Of a DNA stretch of 64,000 nucleotides, positions 54,807 to 64,000 are shown piece after piece (positions within the stretch are counted from its first letter, which is position 1; each line of letters opens with the position of its first letter). Below the pieces are notes generated by a model, which was not told the DNA's origin, made no database searches, and worked only from the letters and a program-made list of their open reading frames with translations. The translations under genes were made by a program, and so were the position numbers. The stretch spans positions 1 to 64,000 of the forward strand of contig CAWIOM010000004.1 of NCBI GenBank assembly GCA_963837735.1, written 5' to 3'. The stretch comes from VRUE01 sp963837735 (GTDB taxonomy: Bacteria > Actinomycetota > Thermoleophilia > Solirubrobacterales > 70-9).

Positions 54807-57615
54807 TCAGCCCTCGCCGAGAGCGGCGACCAGCTCGGTCCTCTTCGTCAGGTCGAGCTTCTGGAAGACATGACGGAGGTGGCGTCTCCACCGTCTTCGG
54901 GGTCACGGTCAGCGCCTGGGCGACCTCGCGGTTCGTCATCCCCTGCGAGGCCAGCGACGCGACGCGCAGCTCGCTCGGAGTGAGCGACTCGACCCCCGTG
55001 CGGACGACGCTTCGCGGCCGGGCGCCGGCCGCCGCCAGCTCGGTGCGCGCCCGCTCCTCGAGCAGCGCCGCACCGCAGCGATGGGCGATCTCGAGCCCCT
55101 CGGCGAGCGGCTCGCGCGCTTCCTTGCGGTGGTTGGCACGGCGCAGCGCGGCGCCGAGCTCGATCAGCGACTCGGCGTGCTGCAGCCGTGCGCGGGTCGA
55201 GGCGAGCAGCTCCGCCGAGCGGCGCAGCAGCTCGACTCGCCTCGGGACCGCCGCCGACGGCACCGCTCAGCCTCAGGGCGACCCCGATGCCCCTCGGACC
55301 CCCGGCTCGTTCGGCCTGCTCGAGGCACTCGGCGGCGACTCGCCCTGCCTCCTCGTCCTGGCCAAGCGCCGCCAGCGAGCGGGCCAGGCCGGGGCGACAC
55401 CCCTGCGCCTCGGGATTGAGCCACGGGATCCAGGCGAGCCGCCCGTCCGCGGCGCGGAAGTCATCGCATGCCTCGGCGTGGCGGGAGAGCGCCTGCAGGG
55501 CCTCGCCGCGCCCGACAAGAGCGGCTGCGCCGGGGATCCCGGGCGGCACGCCGCCGATCTCGTCGGCGAAGCGGTCGACCAGGGCGATCGCCGCCTCGGC
55601 CTCGCCGCGAGCCGTCATCGCTCTCGCCGCCGCCCCCAGCCAACTCATCAACGGGGTCACGAACTTCGCCTCGACCGAGATCCTCAGTGCCGTCTCCGCA
55701 TCGGCCTGGGCCTCGGAGAGCTCGCCGTCGAGCAGCCGGCAGTAGGCGCGCGTGCCGTAGACACCGGTGACCCCGGAGAGCGTCCCGCGTGCTTCGGACC
55801 CGACGAGCAGGTTCGGGAACTGGGTGAGCACAAGGTCGCCGCGGTCGGCGAGCGAGAGGGCGAGCAGGGGCGGGTTGCCCGGATACCCGACCCTCGCGTC
55901 GGACCTCTGGACATCCGCGTCGGAGCCCATCCTCTCGACCAACCTCGGCACCTCGCCCATCGGACCCATCCCGAGCGCGTAGAGGAGCGCCGCCTGGCCG
56001 AGGATCGCCCGGCCCTCGACGAGGTCGGTCGCCACCTCCTCCTCCGGCCCCGGCAGGTAGCGCTCCGGCAGCCGCTCGAACCCCCCAAGGGTCGCCAGCA
56101 GAATGTGAAGGCGGAGGTTGATCCCGAGGCGGTCGGTGAGATCGGGGTTCTCCTCGAGCGCCCCGCGCAGGATCGCTTCCGCCTCGGCGTGGCGGGCGCG
56201 AAACATCAGCGAGTTGGAGAGCACGGCGGCGACCTCGGCGCGTTCCTCGCGGCTCTCGGCGGTCTCGTGGACCTGGCGCAGGACCCCGATCCCCTCCTCG
56301 TCGTCCCCGCGCAGCAGGGCGAGGCCGAGCTCGCGCTGGACCGCGATCCGCTCGGCCGCCGGCGGCGGCTCCTCGAGCGCCCGCCGCAGGTAGCCGACCG
56401 CGGCTTCGGGGGCGCCGCGGCCGATCGCCGAGGCGGCCGCCTCGCGCAGCTCGGCGACGACCCACTCGTCCGCCATCGGCTCAGCCAGCAGGAGGTGGGC
56501 GGCGACGGTGTCGAGGTCGGCGCCCTCCTCGTCGAGCAGGCGGGCCGCCCGGGCGTTGGCCGACCGCCGGGCCCTCTCCCCCATATCGGTGAGCACGGCC
56601 TCGCGGACCAGCGGGATGGGCGAAGGCGAGCGAAGGGCCGTCCGAGAACAGCGCGGCGGCAACCAGCCTCGCGCCCGCCTCGTTCGCCTCCTCGACCGTG
56701 AGCCCGCTCATCCTGCGAGACGAGGCGCACCTCGGCCCGCGGCTCGAGGATCGGCGACCGTCCTCGCGACCTCGGTCTCGAGCGTCGCCGAGCCGGGCGA
56801 GCCGGGCGAGGATCGCGGTCGAGGCGCCGGCGGCGGCCAGTCGTGCCAGGCGCTCGGAGCTCTCGTCCCCGAATTCCAGGCCCTCGTCGGCCAGCGCCCG
56901 GAACAGCTCGGCGAGCAGGAACGGGTTGCCGCCGGTCGCCTCCCGGCAGGCCTGGGCGAACTCCTCGGTCGGAGTCCGGCCGGCCTCCTCGGCGAGCGCC
57001 GCGACCGCGGGCACGCTCAACGGCGTCGGCCGTATGACCCGGGCGCGGGGCTCGCTGCGGAGCTCGTCGATCATTTTCGTCCACCCCTCGCAGTCGCCCA
57101 CCCTGACGGTGAGGGCGAGCCCCGCCCGCATGCCCTCCAGGCGCCGGCCGATATAGGTGAGCGCCCGCAGCGAGGCGGCGTCCGCCCACTGGGCGTCGTC
57201 GACGGCGATCAGCAGCGGGCGCGACTCGGCCAGCTCCGCCGCCAGCCAGTAGAGGCCGTGCTGGATGCTGAATGAGTCCTCGGCCCCGCTGCCCGCGAAG
57301 GCCGGGGCCGCCATCGCGGCGCTGCCCGCCAGCCCGAGGTCCGCTCCGGCCGCGGTCGAGGACGGGCTCGAAGAGCTGGCGGACGACGCCGTAGGGGAAG
57401 TCGCGCTCGTACTCTCCGCCGCGCGCTCGCAGCACCCGGAAGCCGCTCGCCTCGGCACTCCCGATCCCCTCGGCGAGCAAAGCGGTCTTGCCCGCCCCGG
57501 CCTCGCCTTCGATGACCAGCGGGCCCGCTTCGCCTGCCGCCGCCGCGCGCAGTGACGACTCGATCGCGGAAAGCTCCGAATCCCTCTCCAGCAGTGTCGT
57601 CGGCGGCTCGTTCAC
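54807..57615 (-). pseudogene. LAL-type LuxR-family transcriptional regulator, multiply frameshifted
   Basis: About 935 residues if joined. Starting at GTG 57615, VIEGEAGAGKTALLAEGIGS is Walker A, LLIAVDDAQWADAASLRALT Walker B, and RLLDEEGADLDTVAAHLLLA begins a long TPR-like helical region. The C-terminal LuxR helix-turn-helix is LTPSELRVASLASQGMTNRE with VAQALTVTPKTVET and, in another frame, HLRHVFQKLDLTKRTELVAA, ending at TGA 54807-54809. At least six frame changes occur (near 57360, 56780, 56715, 56620, 55265, 54890). Large size and good motif conservation suggest indel errors in a working ATP-dependent activator, but decay is possible. Confidence 0.75.
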
Positions 57616-57647
57616 CCTGCCGCCGATCCTACGCCGCAAAGGAATCC

Positions 57648-58741
57648 TCAAGCGATCAGTGCCACGTTCCCAACCCCGGGGGTCGCGGCCAGGACGAGGG
57701 CGAGCGCCAGTGCCAGGATCGCCTCGTCGCCCCCGGAGCCCGCCTCCTCGACCAGTCCCGCGATCCGCGGGTCGAGGTCCCGGCCCGTGCCGCCGGAGCC
57801 GACCTCGGTCGCCGCCGCCGCCAGCCCGAGGAGGTTGGCGGGGTCGCCGCCGCCCAGCATGCAGCCGCCGGCCGCCGCGAGCAGCGCCATGACCCGCTCC
57901 TCGGTCGGTGAGCACGACGTCGCCCTGGGGCCGGGTGCGGGCCCGGCGTCGATCGGCGCGGCGCCGGAGAGCAGCGCCTCCAGCTGCGCCCCCATGACCA
58001 GCTCGATCGCATCCGCGCGGAGAGGCCGGCGTGGCGGGCGCTGCGCAGGGTGAACGCCGTTCCCAGCCCGACGTCCATGTACGGGGCGTCGGTGCCGAAG
58101 AGGATCCGCCCCGGTGGGACGAGCGCGAACAGCGCCCGCAGGTCCGCGGGGTTCCACCAGGCCGTGTCGAAGTAGATGTTGGGGTGGTCGGGCAGCTCGC
58201 GCCAGAGCCAGGAGAGGTCGGAGATGCCGGCGTGGGCGAGGACGATCGGCGCCCGGCGGTGGCGCCGGGCCAAATCGGTGAGGGTCTCTCCAAAGGAGCC
58301 GACCCCTGCGCCGGCGTGAATCAGGACCGGCGCCGCCGCCTCTGCGGCGGCGGCGAAGATCCCGTCGACGTTCGGGTGCTCGAGCCTGAAGTCCTCGCCG
58401 CGCGGGTGCAGCTTGATCCCGCGGGCGCCCGCCGCCAGCGCGTCGGTGGCCTCGCGCACGCCGCTGAGGTGCGGGTCGAGCCGCGCGAACGGCACCAGGA
58501 CCTCGGGGTGGCGGGCGGCCTCCTCGACGACCCGGCGGTTCTCCTCCTCGTAGCCGCCCTCGACGCAGAACGGGAAGATCGCCGAGCGGCCGCCGAGGGC
58601 GCCGACGTCCCGCGCCTGCTCCTCGCAGGTCCGGGTCGAGCCGTCGAGGTCGGCGCCGGTGTGCGAGTGGACGTCGAACAGGGGCAGCTCGCCGGCCCCG
58701 AGCGCCGCGAGCTCCGCGGCGATCGACTCGGCGACGCTCAA
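57648..58741 (-). CDS. Amidohydrolase-family (TIM-barrel) protein, frameshifted
   Basis: About 363 residues. Metal-dependent hydrolase or decarboxylase fold: LPLFDVHSHTGADLDGS gives the HxH metal site, ARGIKLHPRGEDFRLEHPNV the barrel's central Lys/His, PVLIHAGAGVGSFGETLTDL and IVLAHAGISDLSWLW two further His, and RILFGTDAPYMDVGL the catalytic Asp. Near 58020 the frame changes; ADAIELVMGAQLEALLSGAA follows, then an extra Gly/Ala-rich C-terminal part ending ATPGVGNVALIA that is not usual for the family. It starts at TTG 58741, coupled (TTGA) to a short upstream frame. Confidence 0.78.
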
Positions 58742-58930
58742 CGTGCGCTTGCCCGATCGGCGGCCGCGTCGCGTTCGACCTCCCGCCGCATCATCTCGTC
58801 AATGCCGGGCGGGTAGAGCAGGGCCATCTGCGAGGCGGCGCCGAAGGCGCCGATCACCCCGAGGCCGGCGCGCCGGCGGCGCGAGCGATCGGTGCGGTTG
58901 CCGTTTCCGTGAGTGTGGTGAGACCGCTGA
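58738..58930 (-). CDS. Possible small protein, coupled to the amidohydrolase
   Basis: A short open frame ends RREVERDAAADRASAR at TGA 58738-58740, overlapping the start of the amidohydrolase by two bases. It contains an Arg-rich segment and a hydrophobic one (AGLGVIGAFGAASQMALLYP), followed by PGIDEMM. There is no start codon in this frame, although ATGs lie just upstream in the other frames, so an indel may hide it. The overlap and the membrane-like segment make a real gene plausible, not certain. Confidence 0.35.
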
Positions 58931-59049
58931 GATTGAGCATGGGCCGATACTCGCCCCCATCGCCCCCCTTCGCATCAGGGCACCACCCTGAACTTTGATT
59001 GAGCGAATACCCTTGGGCGAGAGCAAGGCTGACGGCTGGGAGGCTCGCA

Positions 59050-60369
59050 GTGAAGTTCGAACCCGGAAGCGAAGCACCGCCGACCGAGTACGACGTCGTC
59101 GTCGTCGGCGCCAGCATCGCCGGATGCACCGCCGCCACCTTCCTCGGCCGCCAGGGGGCCCGCGTCGCACTGGTCGAGAGCCACAGCGACCCTAGGTTCT
59201 TCAAGCGCATGTGCACCCACGCATTTCATGCGAGCACCTGGCCGACGTTCGAGCGCCTGGGGCTTCTCGAGGCGGTCGAGGGGGCCGGCGCGCGTCAGGG
59301 CGGGCTCAACATATGGAGCCGTTACGGGTGGATTTCGCCGACCCGTGCCTACGCCGAGCAGCTCGACCACGACGCCCACAACATCAATATCCGTCGCGAG
59401 ACCCTCGACCCGATGCTGCGCGAGACGGCTGCGGAAACCGACGGGGTCGAGTTGATCCTCGGCAACACCGTCACCGAGGTCCTTCGCGACGGGGACCGGG
59501 TGAGCGGTGTGGTCGCCGGGGACCGCGACGGCTCCGTGCGCGAGCTGCGGGCGCGGCTCGTGGTCGCCGCCGACGGCCGCGACTCGAGCGTCGCGCGTCT
59601 CGCCGGACAGAGGACGAAGGTGAGGCCCAACAACCGCTTCTGCTTCATGGCCTACTACCGGGACACGCCGCTGGCCACGGGGCCCGGCAGCCAGGTCTGG
59701 TTCTCCGATCCGGACATGACCTACGCCTTTCCGACCGACGACGAATTGACCCTGCTCGTCTGCGTGCCCCACAAGGATCGCCTGGCCGAGTTCAAGGCCG
59801 ACCCCGAGGCGGCGATGGCCCGCGCCTACGCGCAGCTGCCGGAGGCACCGCGCGTCGATCCCTCAAAGCGGGTCGGCAAGGTGCTCGGCAAGCTCGACGC
59901 CCCAAACGAAACGCGAGGGCCGATCGGCCAGGGCGTGGCCTTCATCGGCGACGCGGCGACCGCGGCGGACCCGGTCTGGGGCGCCGGCTGCGGCTGGGCG
60001 ATGCAGAGCGCCGAGTGGCTGGCGCAGGAGGCGGGCCCCGCCCTCCGCGAGAGCGGAGACCTGGACCGTGCCCTGAGCAGGTACGCGCGCCGGCACCGCA
60101 AGGCGGTGAACGGCCACAACCGCATCTACACGATCTTCTCGCGTGCACGTCGCCTCACTCCGCCCCAGAAGCTGGCCTTCAGGGCGGCGGCGAGAGACGA
60201 CGTCCTGGCCGGGCGAATGGCGCTGTTCGGCGAGCGCTGGATCGGCCCCCGGCGGCTGCTGACGCCGAGCACGGCCGCCCGCATCGTGCGCGCGAACCTT
60301 CCCGGCTCGCGACCGAACGGCCTGCGCAGAAATCCGGTCGAGCGGCCCGAGGCGCTGCCGCAGCCTTGA
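59050..60369 (+). CDS. FAD-dependent monooxygenase-type oxidoreductase
   Basis: 439 residues from GTG 59050, with GGGAGG seven bases before; an in-frame TTG at 58999 is weaker. EYDVVVVGASIAGCTAATFL is the FAD Rossmann motif, VALVESHSDPRF the ribose-binding acidic residue region, ARLVVAADGRDSSVARLAG the DG motif of flavoprotein hydroxylases, and GVAFIGDAATAADPVWGAGC the GD motif. These three place it in the aromatic-hydroxylase/halogenase-like superfamily. It is coupled to an epoxide-hydrolase-like gene (TTGA), so an epoxidation-hydrolysis pair is an attractive guess. Confidence 0.85.
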   Translation: MKFEPGSEAPPTEYDVVVVGASIAGCTAATFLGRQGARVALVESHSDPRFFKRMCTHAFHASTWPTFERLGLLEAVEGAGARQGGLNIWSRYGWISPTRAYAEQLDHDAHNINIRRETLDPMLRETAAETDGVELILGNTVTEVLRDGDRVSGVVAGDRDGSVRELRARLVVAADGRDSSVARLAGQRTKVRPNNRFCFMAYYRDTPLATGPGSQVWFSDPDMTYAFPTDDELTLLVCVPHKDRLAEFKADPEAAMARAYAQLPEAPRVDPSKRVGKVLGKLDAPNETRGPIGQGVAFIGDAATAADPVWGAGCGWAMQSAEWLAQEAGPALRESGDLDRALSRYARRHRKAVNGHNRIYTIFSRARRLTPPQKLAFRAAARDDVLAGRMALFGERWIGPRRLLTPSTAARIVRANLPGSRPNGLRRNPVERPEALPQP

Positions 60370-61224
60370 AGCACGCCGACGCCGACCTCGGCGACGTCCG
60401 CCTGCACTACGTCGAAGCCGGCGAGGGACCGCTGGTCATCCTCCTGCACGGATTCCCCGAGGCCTGGTTCGGCTGGGAGCGCCAGATGCCGATGCTGGCG
60501 GAGGCCGGCTACCGGGTCGTCGCGCCGGACATGCGCGGCTACAACCTCTCCGACCGCCCGCGAGGCTGGCGCAACTACGAGCGCTCACGCCTTGCCGGCG
60601 ACGTCGCCGGCCTGATCCGTCATCTCGGCGCCGCGAAGGCGCACGTCGTCGGCCACGACTGGGGCGGCGTCGTCGCCTGGTACACCGCGACCGACCGACC
60701 GGACGTGGTCGACCGGCTGGTCGTCCTCGACGCTCCCAACCCCCGCTCGCTGGCCACCGGGATGCGGAACCCGAGACAGCTGCTCAAGTCCTGGTACGTC
60801 TTCTTCTTCCAGATCCCCCGGCTGCCGGAGGCAATCCTGCGGGCGGGGCGCTGGCGGGCGATGCGCAGGCAGATCGAGAAGGACGCCCGGCCGGGCGCCT
60901 TCTCGACGGCGGACCTCGATCGCTACCTCGAGGCCTGGTCGCAGCCGGGGGCGATAACCGCGCAGCTCAACTATTACCGCGCGGCGATGCGGCGACTGGT
61001 TCGCGTGGCCGGAAGCAGGAACAACCCACCGATAGAGGCCCCGACGATGGTGATCTGGGGCGCGAACGACAACTACGTTCTGCCCGGAGCAGGCGAACCA
61101 GGACCACGGCGGCGTCCGCAACCTCGAACGGGTCGAGATCCTTCCCGCCGCCTCGCATTGGGTCCAGCACGACGAGCCCGAGCGGGTCGGGCAGCTCCTC
61201 ACCGAGTTCCTCGGCGAAGGCTGA
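60366..61224 (+). CDS. Epoxide-hydrolase-like alpha/beta hydrolase (frameshifted near end)
   Basis: About 285 residues from TTG 60366. VILLHGFPEAWFGWERQMPM is the HGxP oxyanion motif of epoxide hydrolases, VVAPDMRGYNLSDRPRG follows, AHVVGHDWGGVVAWYTATDR has the nucleophilic Asp, and VIWGANDNYVLP the acid region. Near 61085 one C too many in CCC shifts the frame. In the corrected frame it ends ILPAASHWVQHDEPERVGQL (catalytic His) and LLTEFLGEG with TGA at 61222-61224. It overlaps the flavin enzyme's stop. Confidence 0.85.
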
Positions 61225-61238
61225 GCGGATCCGCTCAG
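61221..61238. terminator. Perfect palindrome over two convergent stop codons
   Basis: CTGAGCGGATCCGCTCAG is an 18-base perfect palindrome. It contains the TGA of the plus-strand hydrolase (61222-61224) and the TGA of obgE (61235-61237) in symmetrical positions. It could act as a short bidirectional terminator. Confidence 0.4.
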
Positions 61239-62530
61239 GGGTGCAGCTCGAACTCGTGCTCGCCGACTCGAACGTCGTCGCCCGCTTCGAAGCCGGCTGC
61301 GCGTAGGGCGGCGACGACGCCAATCTCGTTGAGGCGGCTCTCGAGGTAGGCGAGCGCCTCTTCGTTGGCGAGGTCGTGGCGCTCGAAGAGCAGCTCGACT
61401 CCGCGGCCGAGAACGCGGAAGCCGCCATCGGGCTCCCGCTCCACCGAGTAGCCGCCCTCTCCGACCGGGCGGTAGACGCGGTGCTCGGCCTCGAACTCGG
61501 CAGCGGGGGCGGTCTCGGTGGCGCGAGGCGCCGGCTCGACGTCCTCCGGGACCCCGGCGAGGATCGCCTGGCGCAGCTCCTCGAGCCCCTCGCCGGTCGC
61601 CGAGGAGACGGCGAGGACGTCGACGGCGTCGGCTCCCAGGCCCTGCCGCCACTCGCGGATCGCCATGCCGACGTCGTCTGGCGGCAGCAGGTCGCTCTTC
61701 GAGAGCGCAATCAGCTGCGGCAGCCGGTCGAGCCCGGCGCCGTAGGTCGAGAGCTCGGCCCGCACCGACTCGTAGTTCGACCTCGGGTCGCCCTCGAGCG
61801 GTGCGAGGTCGACCAGGTGGACGAGCATCGCGCAACGCTCGACGTGGGCGAGAAACTCGTGGCCGAGGCCGGCGCCCTCGGCCGCTCCCTCGATCAACCC
61901 GGGGATGTCGGCCAGGACGGCCTGGCGATCCTCGCCCTCGATCACGCCCAGGGCAGGAGAGATGGTCGTGAACGGATAGTCGGCGACCTTCGGAGCAGCC
62001 CGCGTCAGGCGGCCGAGCAGCGACGACTTGCCCGCGTTGGGCTGGCCGATCAGACCGGCGTCGGCGAGCAGCTTCAGTCGCAGCTCGATCCAGCCGTCCT
62101 CGCCGCCCGTCCCCCGCTCGGCGAAGCGCGGGGCCTGGCGGGTCGAGTTGGCGAAGCGCTTGTTGCCATGGCCGCCGCGGCCGCCGTGGGCGACGACGGC
62201 GCGCTGCCCCGGCTCCAGCAGGTCGAGCGAGGCGCCGTCGGTCGAGCGTCCCTGCGTCCCGGGCGGCACCGGGATCTCGCGGTCCTCCCCCCGCGCCCCA
62301 TGGCGGTTGGAGCCTTCGCCGTGGCTCCCGCGGCCGGCACGGAAGTGCTTGCTGCCGGTCTGCGCCCCGAGGTCACGCCGCGACGGGTCGCAGACCAGCA
62401 CCACGTCCCCGCCGTGCCCGCCATCGCCCCCGTCGGGCCCGCCCCTCGGCACATGCGCCTCACGTCGGAAGCTCACGCAGCCGTTGCCCCCGGCCCCGCC
62501 TTCGACAAATATCTTCGCCCTGTCATACAT
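61235..62530 (-). CDS. obgE: Obg-family GTPase
   Basis: 431 residues from ATG 62530. Essential GTPase in 50S assembly and stress control. Residues 1-155 form the Gly-rich Obg domain (IFVEGGAGGNGCVSFRREAH; GGPDGGDGGHGGDVVLV). The G domain has GLIGQPNAGKSSLLGRLTRA, ADYPFTTISPALGVI (G2), LADIPGLIEGAAEGAGLG (G3) and ALSKSDLL (G4). The C-terminal OCT domain (VYRPVGEGGYSVEREPDGGF, RVGEHEFELHP) is typical of Gram-positive Obg. It belongs to the rng-rplU-rpmA-obgE cluster; hairpins A4 and C2 lie before it. Confidence 0.96.
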   Translation of the reverse strand: MYDRAKIFVEGGAGGNGCVSFRREAHVPRGGPDGGDGGHGGDVVLVCDPSRRDLGAQTGSKHFRAGRGSHGEGSNRHGARGEDREIPVPPGTQGRSTDGASLDLLEPGQRAVVAHGGRGGHGNKRFANSTRQAPRFAERGTGGEDGWIELRLKLLADAGLIGQPNAGKSSLLGRLTRAAPKVADYPFTTISPALGVIEGEDRQAVLADIPGLIEGAAEGAGLGHEFLAHVERCAMLVHLVDLAPLEGDPRSNYESVRAELSTYGAGLDRLPQLIALSKSDLLPPDDVGMAIREWRQGLGADAVDVLAVSSATGEGLEELRQAILAGVPEDVEPAPRATETAPAAEFEAEHRVYRPVGEGGYSVEREPDGGFRVLGRGVELLFERHDLANEEALAYLESRLNEIGVVAALRAAGFEAGDDVRVGEHEFELHP

Positions 62531-62555
62531 GCTCAAGGGAGAGTAGTGACGCCGT

Positions 62556-62602
62556 CGTGAGCGCAGTTATTCCCGCTATGCGGGCATAACTGCGCTCTCA
62601 CG
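62556..62602. repeat. Hairpin element A4
   Basis: CGTGAGCGCAGTTATTCCCG / CGGGCATAACTGCGCTCTCACG around CTAT. It is the closest relative of A1. It lies in the 244-base gap between rpmA and obgE together with C2; otherwise that gap shows no coding potential. Confidence 0.8.
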
Positions 62603-62680
62603 CGACAGAAGCTCGCGGGAGTGGCACCGACCTCGCCTCGGGCGCACCGCGGCGACCTCGAGGACGAGGACGGTCGGAGC

Positions 62681-62777
62681 TGCGAAGGGCTCGGGGTTTT
62701 TCGCCAGGCCGCCCGCGGACGCTACCCCGAAGACGAAAAAGTCGAGAGAGGAGAGGCGCCCGACCCCTTCCCCGCTA
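62681..62777. repeat. Hairpin element C2
   Basis: The inner part TTTTTCGCC..GGACG..CCGAAGACGAAAAAGT then CGAGAGAGGAG matches C1 except for small changes. The outer arms (GCGAAGGGCTCGGGG against GCGCCCGACCCCTTCCCCGC) pair imperfectly and do not match those of C1. The right end touches the rpmA stop codon (62775-62777). Confidence 0.65.
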
Positions 62778-63026
62778 GTCCTGGACGACCGAAATCGTCC
62801 GACCCCTGCGCGCCTGCTTGAACTCGACGGTCCCTTCGGCTGTCGCGAAGATCGTGTGATCGCGGCCGAGGCCGGTGCCCTCGCCGGGCCAGAAGCGTGT
62901 TCCGCGCTGGCGGACGATGATCTCGCCGCCGCTCACCCGCTGGCCGGCGAACACCTTCACCCCGAGCATCTTCGGGTTCGAGTCCCGCCCGTTGCGGCTC
63001 GAGCCGAGGCCTTTCTTATGCGCCAT
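62775..63026 (-). CDS. rpmA: 50S ribosomal protein L27
   Basis: 83 residues: MAHKKGLGSSRNGRDSNPKM is the flexible N-terminus that reaches the peptidyl-transferase centre, followed by GVKVFAGQRVSGGEIIVRQR and GLGRDHTIFATAEGTVEF. No N-terminal extension needing cleavage is present. It lies between rplU and obgE, the standard order. Confidence 0.97.
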   Translation of the reverse strand: MAHKKGLGSSRNGRDSNPKMLGVKVFAGQRVSGGEIIVRQRGTRFWPGEGTGLGRDHTIFATAEGTVEFKQARRGRTISVVQD

Positions 63027-63041
63027 CTCCGGCCTCCTTTT

Positions 63042-63455
63042 TCACAGCGGGCTTTTTCTCGCAGTGGGTTTTAGGCTTTCTCCGCGGCCTGCTTTGGTTT
63101 GGCAGCTGATTTGGGTTGATGATGCTTTGGGCTTCGCGGCGCCGCCCATCTTCAGGTCGGTCACCTCAAGCCTGGTCAGCTCGGAGCGGTGGCCGGCGCG
63201 GCGACGGTAGCCCTTCTTCGGCTTGTATTTGAAGACCTTGATCTTGGGCCCGCGCAGGTGCTCGGCAACGGTCGCCTCCACCCTCACCTTCTCCAACTCC
63301 TTGGGCTCGGCAACGACCTCTTTGTCGCGGAACATGACCGGCCGCAGGGCGACCTTGTCGCCCTCCTCGGCATCGAGGCGATCGACGAGGAGGGCGGTGC
63401 CCTTCTCGACCCTGTACTGCTTGCCTCCGCTCTCTACGACTGCGTACATGCTCAT
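63042..63455 (-). CDS. rplU: 50S ribosomal protein L21 (C-terminal frameshift likely)
   Basis: MYAVVESGGKQYRVEKGTAL, then VFKYKPKKGYRRRAGHRSEL, with its usual rRNA-binding basic stretch. As read it has 137 residues, about 30 beyond the family norm, ending KAGRGESLKPTARKSPL. In a neighbouring frame the tail reads KSAAKPKQAAEKA and stops at TAA 63071-63073, a more usual Lys/Ala tail, so an indel near 63105-63120 is probable. The ATG overlaps the rng stop (ATGA); a second ATG follows two codons on. Confidence 0.95.
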   Translation of the reverse strand: MSMYAVVESGGKQYRVEKGTALLVDRLDAEEGDKVALRPVMFRDKEVVAEPKELEKVRVEATVAEHLRGPKIKVFKYKPKKGYRRRAGHRSELTRLEVTDLKMGGAAKPKASSTQISCQTKAGRGESLKPTARKSPL

Positions 63456-64000
63456 TCGTCCTTGCTCTGTGTTGAGCCCGACCGATCACGACCGCCTCGG
63501 CGGCCACGACGGCTACTGCGCGAGGCGCTGGATTCTAGCTGGCCCTCGCCGCCCTCGCCGTTCCCGTCGCCTTTGCCGGCCCCGTTGCCGCTCTCGCCGC
63601 CCAACAGGGAGGCGACGGCGGCCGCCCTCGCGACCTCCTCGATCCGCACCAGCTTGCGCTCGCCGACGTAGCGGCCGGCGCCGCTGACGCTGACGATGTA
63701 GGAGTCGACGCGGGCGACGGCGTCGTCGGCGTTGTACATGTGCGGCTCCTCGATCTTGACCAGGACCTCCTCGCCGACCTTGAAGGGAAGCGCCCGCGCC
63801 TCGATCTCCGCGCGGGTGCCGGACTCGGTCACCTGGAAGGTCTCGATCGGGAGCGCGTCACCGCCCTCGAAGTGGAACTGCTTGCCGGTTTCCGCCTCGA
63901 GCTCGGCCAGGCCGCTGTCGGGGTCGATCAACTCGGCGGCGACCTTCGGGTTGACGCGGACGAGGAAGGCCTCCTCCTCGGAGGCGGCGACCGCGTCGCG
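63452..64000 (-). CDS. Ribonuclease E/G family protein, C-terminal part
   Basis: 182 residues are visible; the catalytic S1/RNase domains lie beyond the right edge. The segment GLAELEAETGKQFHFEGGDA, then ARALPFKVGEEVLVKIEEPH and MYNADDAVARVDSYIVSVSG with GERKLVRIEEVARAAAVASL, is a TRAM/S1-like tail region I associate with actinobacterial Rne/Rng proteins, followed by a Gly/Ser/Arg-rich disordered end (RRGRRGGRDRSGS). The enzyme processes rRNA and decays mRNA. It heads the rplU-rpmA-obgE cluster, its usual place. Confidence 0.82.
   Translation of the reverse strand, partial: RDAVAASEEEAFLVRVNPKVAAELIDPDSGLAELEAETGKQFHFEGGDALPIETFQVTESGTRAEIEARALPFKVGEEVLVKIEEPHMYNADDAVARVDSYIVSVSGAGRYVGERKLVRIEEVARAAAVASLLGGESGNGAGKGDGNGEGGEGQLESSASRSSRRGRRGGRDRSGSTQSKDE

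Overview
The window is GC-rich, densely packed chromosomal DNA from an actinobacterium, most likely of the class Thermoleophilia (Solirubrobacterales-like). The evidence is the gene order (rpsA-coaE; hrcA-dnaJ-prmA; rng-rplU-rpmA-obgE with proB-proA-nadD-rsfS), a PPi-type phosphofructokinase, a paired MaoC dehydratase locus, and a secreted protein starting with an 'ALVALFVALGGTAYA' type leader. This assignment is inference; there is no rRNA and I could not search a database. No CRISPR array, prophage or transposase gene is visible.

Layout. 1-8.6 kb: the start of an ABC-transporter lipoprotein, a DoxX-like protein and an XRE regulator, then a minus-strand operon rpsA-coaE-lytic transglycosylase-MFS exporter-anchored protein, a tandem pair of FAD oxidoreductases and a YdcZ-like exporter. 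8.6-18.6 kb: an unusual membrane-tethered ECF sigma factor with a secreted calcium-binding-type protein, polA, an ACT-malic enzyme, a TIGR01777 epimerase, pfk and a methyltransferase. 18.6-34.2 kb: one minus-strand run of stress and translation genes leading into tryptophan synthesis: hrcA-dnaJ-prmA-DUF2269-murI-yqeY-phoH-ybeY-era-hisIE-trpE-trpG-trpD-trpC-htrA-trpF-trpB-trpA and a 48-residue membrane protein. 34.4-48.7 kb: a MaoC pair, lepA, a large membrane protein, murJ, rpsT, holA, comEC/comEA, a cupin, leuS and a SpoIIM-like protein. 48.7-64 kb: hydrolases, a secreted repeat protein, tRNA-Ala, a DivIVA-like coiled coil, rsfS-nadD-proA-proB, a large LuxR-family regulator, an amidohydrolase, a flavin monooxygenase/epoxide-hydrolase pair, and obgE-rpmA-rplU-rng.

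The most interesting signal is not a gene. At least five families of long hairpin repeats (called A-E here, 13 copies) plus two single hairpins (F, G) are scattered through the window. Copies of a family share an apical core, while the flanking arms differ between copies but remain self-complementary. Most copies sit at the 3' end of a gene, often touching or supplying its stop codon. Three lie inside coding sequence: two in loops of a 681-residue membrane protein and one in prmA. This recalls in-frame palindromic elements such as the Rickettsia RPEs.

A strong caveat: about twenty genes, many of them normally essential or biosynthetic (era, trpE, hisIE, proB, hrcA, prmA, rplU, rsfS), read through only if one base is removed or added, often in a short G/C run. 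This looks like uncorrected indel error rather than decay, and it limits every statement here about exact gene ends.
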